A stretch of DNA of 8,900 nucleotides from Phycisphaerales bacterium UBA2218 (GTDB lineage: Bacteria > Planctomycetota > Phycisphaerae > Sedimentisphaerales > Anaerobacaceae), in NCBI GenBank assembly GCA_002327785.1, contig DCUI01000250.1, forward strand, positions 1,344 through 10,243, read 5' to 3'. Below are positions 7,087 to 8,900 of this stretch, in pieces. A model generated the notes under the pieces. That model was not told the DNA's origin, made no database searches, and saw only the letters and a program-made list of their open reading frames with translations. Numbering within the stretch: position 1 is the stretch's first letter; every line of letters begins with the position of its first letter. The translations under genes and the position numbers were made by a program.

Positions 7087-8900
7087 TCAGAGCACCACCG
7101 GCTGGCGAGTTCTGAGCGATTCAAGTACGGCGAATGTCGTGCGAGTCGAGGCAAAACTTTCGGCAACAGGAACGATCGGCGCGCCGCCGTTGCGAACACT
7201 GCCGATGAATGCCTTCACCATGCTGGCTTGGCCCTTGTCTTGGGAGAGAGACTTCTTCCGATAGGGCTTGCCAGAGGAGTAGATCTCAAGTTCCTTGAAG
7301 TCTCGAATAATGCCCGTCCGCCCGGCGGCGTACACTTCAATGTACTCCTTGGCAAGTTCCTTCGAGCCATTGGCAAAGTAGTTGATGCTGCCAATCGAGC
7401 CGTTGGCAAACTCCAGGTTGATGCTAACCGTATCGTTAAGGCCATGCGGATCCGGTAATGCGACTGCGTGCACACACTTTGGAAGCGAGCCGCACAGCCA
7501 GGTCAGAAAATCAATGAAGTGGCACGCCTCCCCGACGATCCGGCCGCCACCGAGTTGCCCGTCCTGTATCCAACTATCCTTCGGGATCGAGCCGGCGTTG
7601 ATCCGGTACAACATAGACATAGAACCAGTACCCAGTCGATTCTTGAGATCCACCGCATAGGGTGCGAAGCGACGATTGAACCCAACCATCAGATGGCGAC
7701 CATCCGATCGGGCACAAATCTCCTCGATTTCGGTCAGCTCCTCGGGAGTAAGGCACAACGGTTTTTCGACAAAGACATGCTTGCCCGCCAACAGGGCCTG
7801 TTTGACGTATTGAGCATGACTGTCGTGCCGCGTGGCGACGAAGACGGTGTTGACCTTGTCATTTTCGAGAATGTCCTTGGGATCAGACGTACAGAACTCG
7901 AATCCAAATCGTTCTGCCACCCGCTTGGAAGTGGTGCCCGAACTAGTCATGACTCCCACAAGCGACACATCACCATTCTGAGACCGAAGATTTGGCAGAA
8001 GATTGCCTTGGGCATAACTCCCTGCTCCGACAAAGGCAATGCGGACCTTCGTCTCAGCCCTTGCAGTGCCGGTGGCAATTCTTGCTCGGACGATCGGGTC
8101 TTGCACATCGTACTTCAACACAACGCCCAAAAAAGGCTCACTGCGACCGACGATCATGTCGTAGGCCTTCGGGGCATCCTCTAGCGGCAGCTCGTGCGTC
8201 GTCAGATAGCCCAAATCGATCCGGCTGGAGTGGACCAAGTCTTGAAACGCCTGCATGTTGCGGTTCTCCGTCCAGCGCACATAGGCCGGCGGGTAGTCAA
8301 TTCCCTTCTCCTCGTACTCGGGATCGTAGCGACCGGGTCCATAAGAACAGGACATCCGTAGCTCGAGTTCCTTCCTGTACCAATGAGGATCGCGTTCGAA
8401 GCCGGTGGGAATACCGCCGACAACCACTACACACCCTCGCTTGCGAGCGAGCTCTCCTGCGAAATTGATGGGGTCCAGACTTGTCGTTCCGGCGGTGATG
8501 ATGACGCCGTCAACCCCGAGTCCACCTGTGCAATTCATAATCTCACTGACGATACCGCCATCGCTGCGGACCCACGCCCGGTCGCAAGCATGCTTTCGGG
8601 CGAGATCCACCACATATGCATCGACATCAATGCCAAACGTCTTGATGCCGCTCGCACGCAGCATGAGACAGGTAAGCTGGCCCAGCAAGCCCAGCCCAAT
8701 CACCACGCAGGACTCCCCCAGCCGCAAGTCAGCCTGGCGGATACCCTGCAGAGCAATTGCACCCAGCGTATTATAGCTGGCCAGTTTCAGATCCGCTCCC
8801 TCCGGCAGCTTCACACACAAGTTCGGGGGCACACAAACGATCTCCGCATGACTGGCATAGCCAGCGCCCGCACAGGCCACGAGATCGCCGGGCCGAATCC
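7087..8900 (-). CDS. Bi-domain oxidoreductase: zinc-type alcohol dehydrogenase fused to Gfo/Idh/MocA domain (5' partial)
   Basis: The frame is open to the right window edge, giving 603 visible residues; numbering here counts from the first whole codon at 8898. Residues 1-265 are the later part of a medium-chain alcohol dehydrogenase, with a Rossmann motif GLGLLG at 68-73. Residues 285-603 form a complete Gfo/Idh/MocA-type NAD(P)-dependent sugar oxidoreductase. It has the nucleotide motif VGAGSYAQG at 290-298, the family's EKP motif at 378-380, GFNRRFAP at 406-413 and GGRIVGEACHFID at 451-463, which carries the His and Asp expected at the active site. The GroES-like N-terminal part, probably about 100 residues, lies outside the window. 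Such fusions are known from exopolysaccharide and capsule clusters and are thought to oxidise or reduce sugar nucleotides or related intermediates, but the substrate cannot be read from the sequence. The protein is probably cytoplasmic. Its TGA stop is 3 bases before the next gene's ATG, so the two are almost certainly co-transcribed. Family assignment is firm; the reaction is not. Confidence 0.93.
   Translation of the reverse strand, partial: IRPGDLVACAGAGYASHAEIVCVPPNLCVKLPEGADLKLASYNTLGAIALQGIRQADLRLGESCVVIGLGLLGQLTCLMLRASGIKTFGIDVDAYVVDLARKHACDRAWVRSDGGIVSEIMNCTGGLGVDGVIITAGTTSLDPINFAGELARKRGCVVVVGGIPTGFERDPHWYRKELELRMSCSYGPGRYDPEYEEKGIDYPPAYVRWTENRNMQAFQDLVHSSRIDLGYLTTHELPLEDAPKAYDMIVGRSEPFLGVVLKYDVQDPIVRARIATGTARAETKVRIAFVGAGSYAQGNLLPNLRSQNGDVSLVGVMTSSGTTSKRVAERFGFEFCTSDPKDILENDKVNTVFVATRHDSHAQYVKQALLAGKHVFVEKPLCLTPEELTEIEEICARSDGRHLMVGFNRRFAPYAVDLKNRLGTGSMSMLYRINAGSIPKDSWIQDGQLGGGRIVGEACHFIDFLTWLCGSLPKCVHAVALPDPHGLNDTVSINLEFANGSIGSINYFANGSKELAKEYIEVYAAGRTGIIRDFKELEIYSSGKPYRKKSLSQDKGQASMVKAFIGSVRNGGAPIVPVAESFASTRTTFAVLESLRTRQPVVL

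Noticed and set aside
6868..7458. Plus-strand open frame of 196 codons
   Set aside because: It spans the junction of two well-supported minus-strand genes and its translation shows no known family features.

Overview
The window reads as a piece of a bacterial cell-surface or extracellular polysaccharide locus. All five supported genes lie on the minus strand and are read from the right edge toward the left edge. GC content looks moderate (estimated by eye at about 55%), and two genes appear to use GTG starts. I see no rRNA, tRNA, CRISPR array, transposase or insertion-sequence end. The gene types suggest an environmental, probably Gram-negative bacterium with a large exopolysaccharide cluster. 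The sequence alone does not fix the phylum.

Layout in transcription order. (1) 8900-7087: a fused zinc-type alcohol dehydrogenase / Gfo-Idh-MocA oxidoreductase, with its N-terminus cut by the window edge. (2) 7083-5881: a 400-residue protein that looks like an alpha/alpha-toroid, of unknown activity, starting 3 bases after gene 1. (3) 5849-4338: a DUF362 protein; an open extension to 5954 would overlap gene 2. (4) 4316-2913: a PaaK/CapK-type adenylate-forming enzyme, 21 bases after gene 3. (5) After a 252-base gap, 2660 to the left edge: a secreted protein with a signal peptide, a right-handed parallel beta-helix and at least four 71-residue InlB-like repeats. Gene 5 has no stop codon inside the window. 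I traced its reading frame base by base from 2660 to position 3 and found no interruption.

How they may work together (inference): genes 1-4 are packed tightly enough to be one transcript. They combine sugar redox chemistry, a toroid-fold protein of the kind found among polysaccharide-active enzymes, a DUF362 protein and a carboxylate-activating enzyme. This fits synthesis and decoration of a surface glycan. Gene 5 is exported, and its beta-helix resembles those of polysaccharide lyases and epimerases, so it could bind or remodel that glycan outside the cell. The 252-base gap before gene 5 may hold its own control region. The long plus-strand open frames opposite gene 5 are shadows of it.
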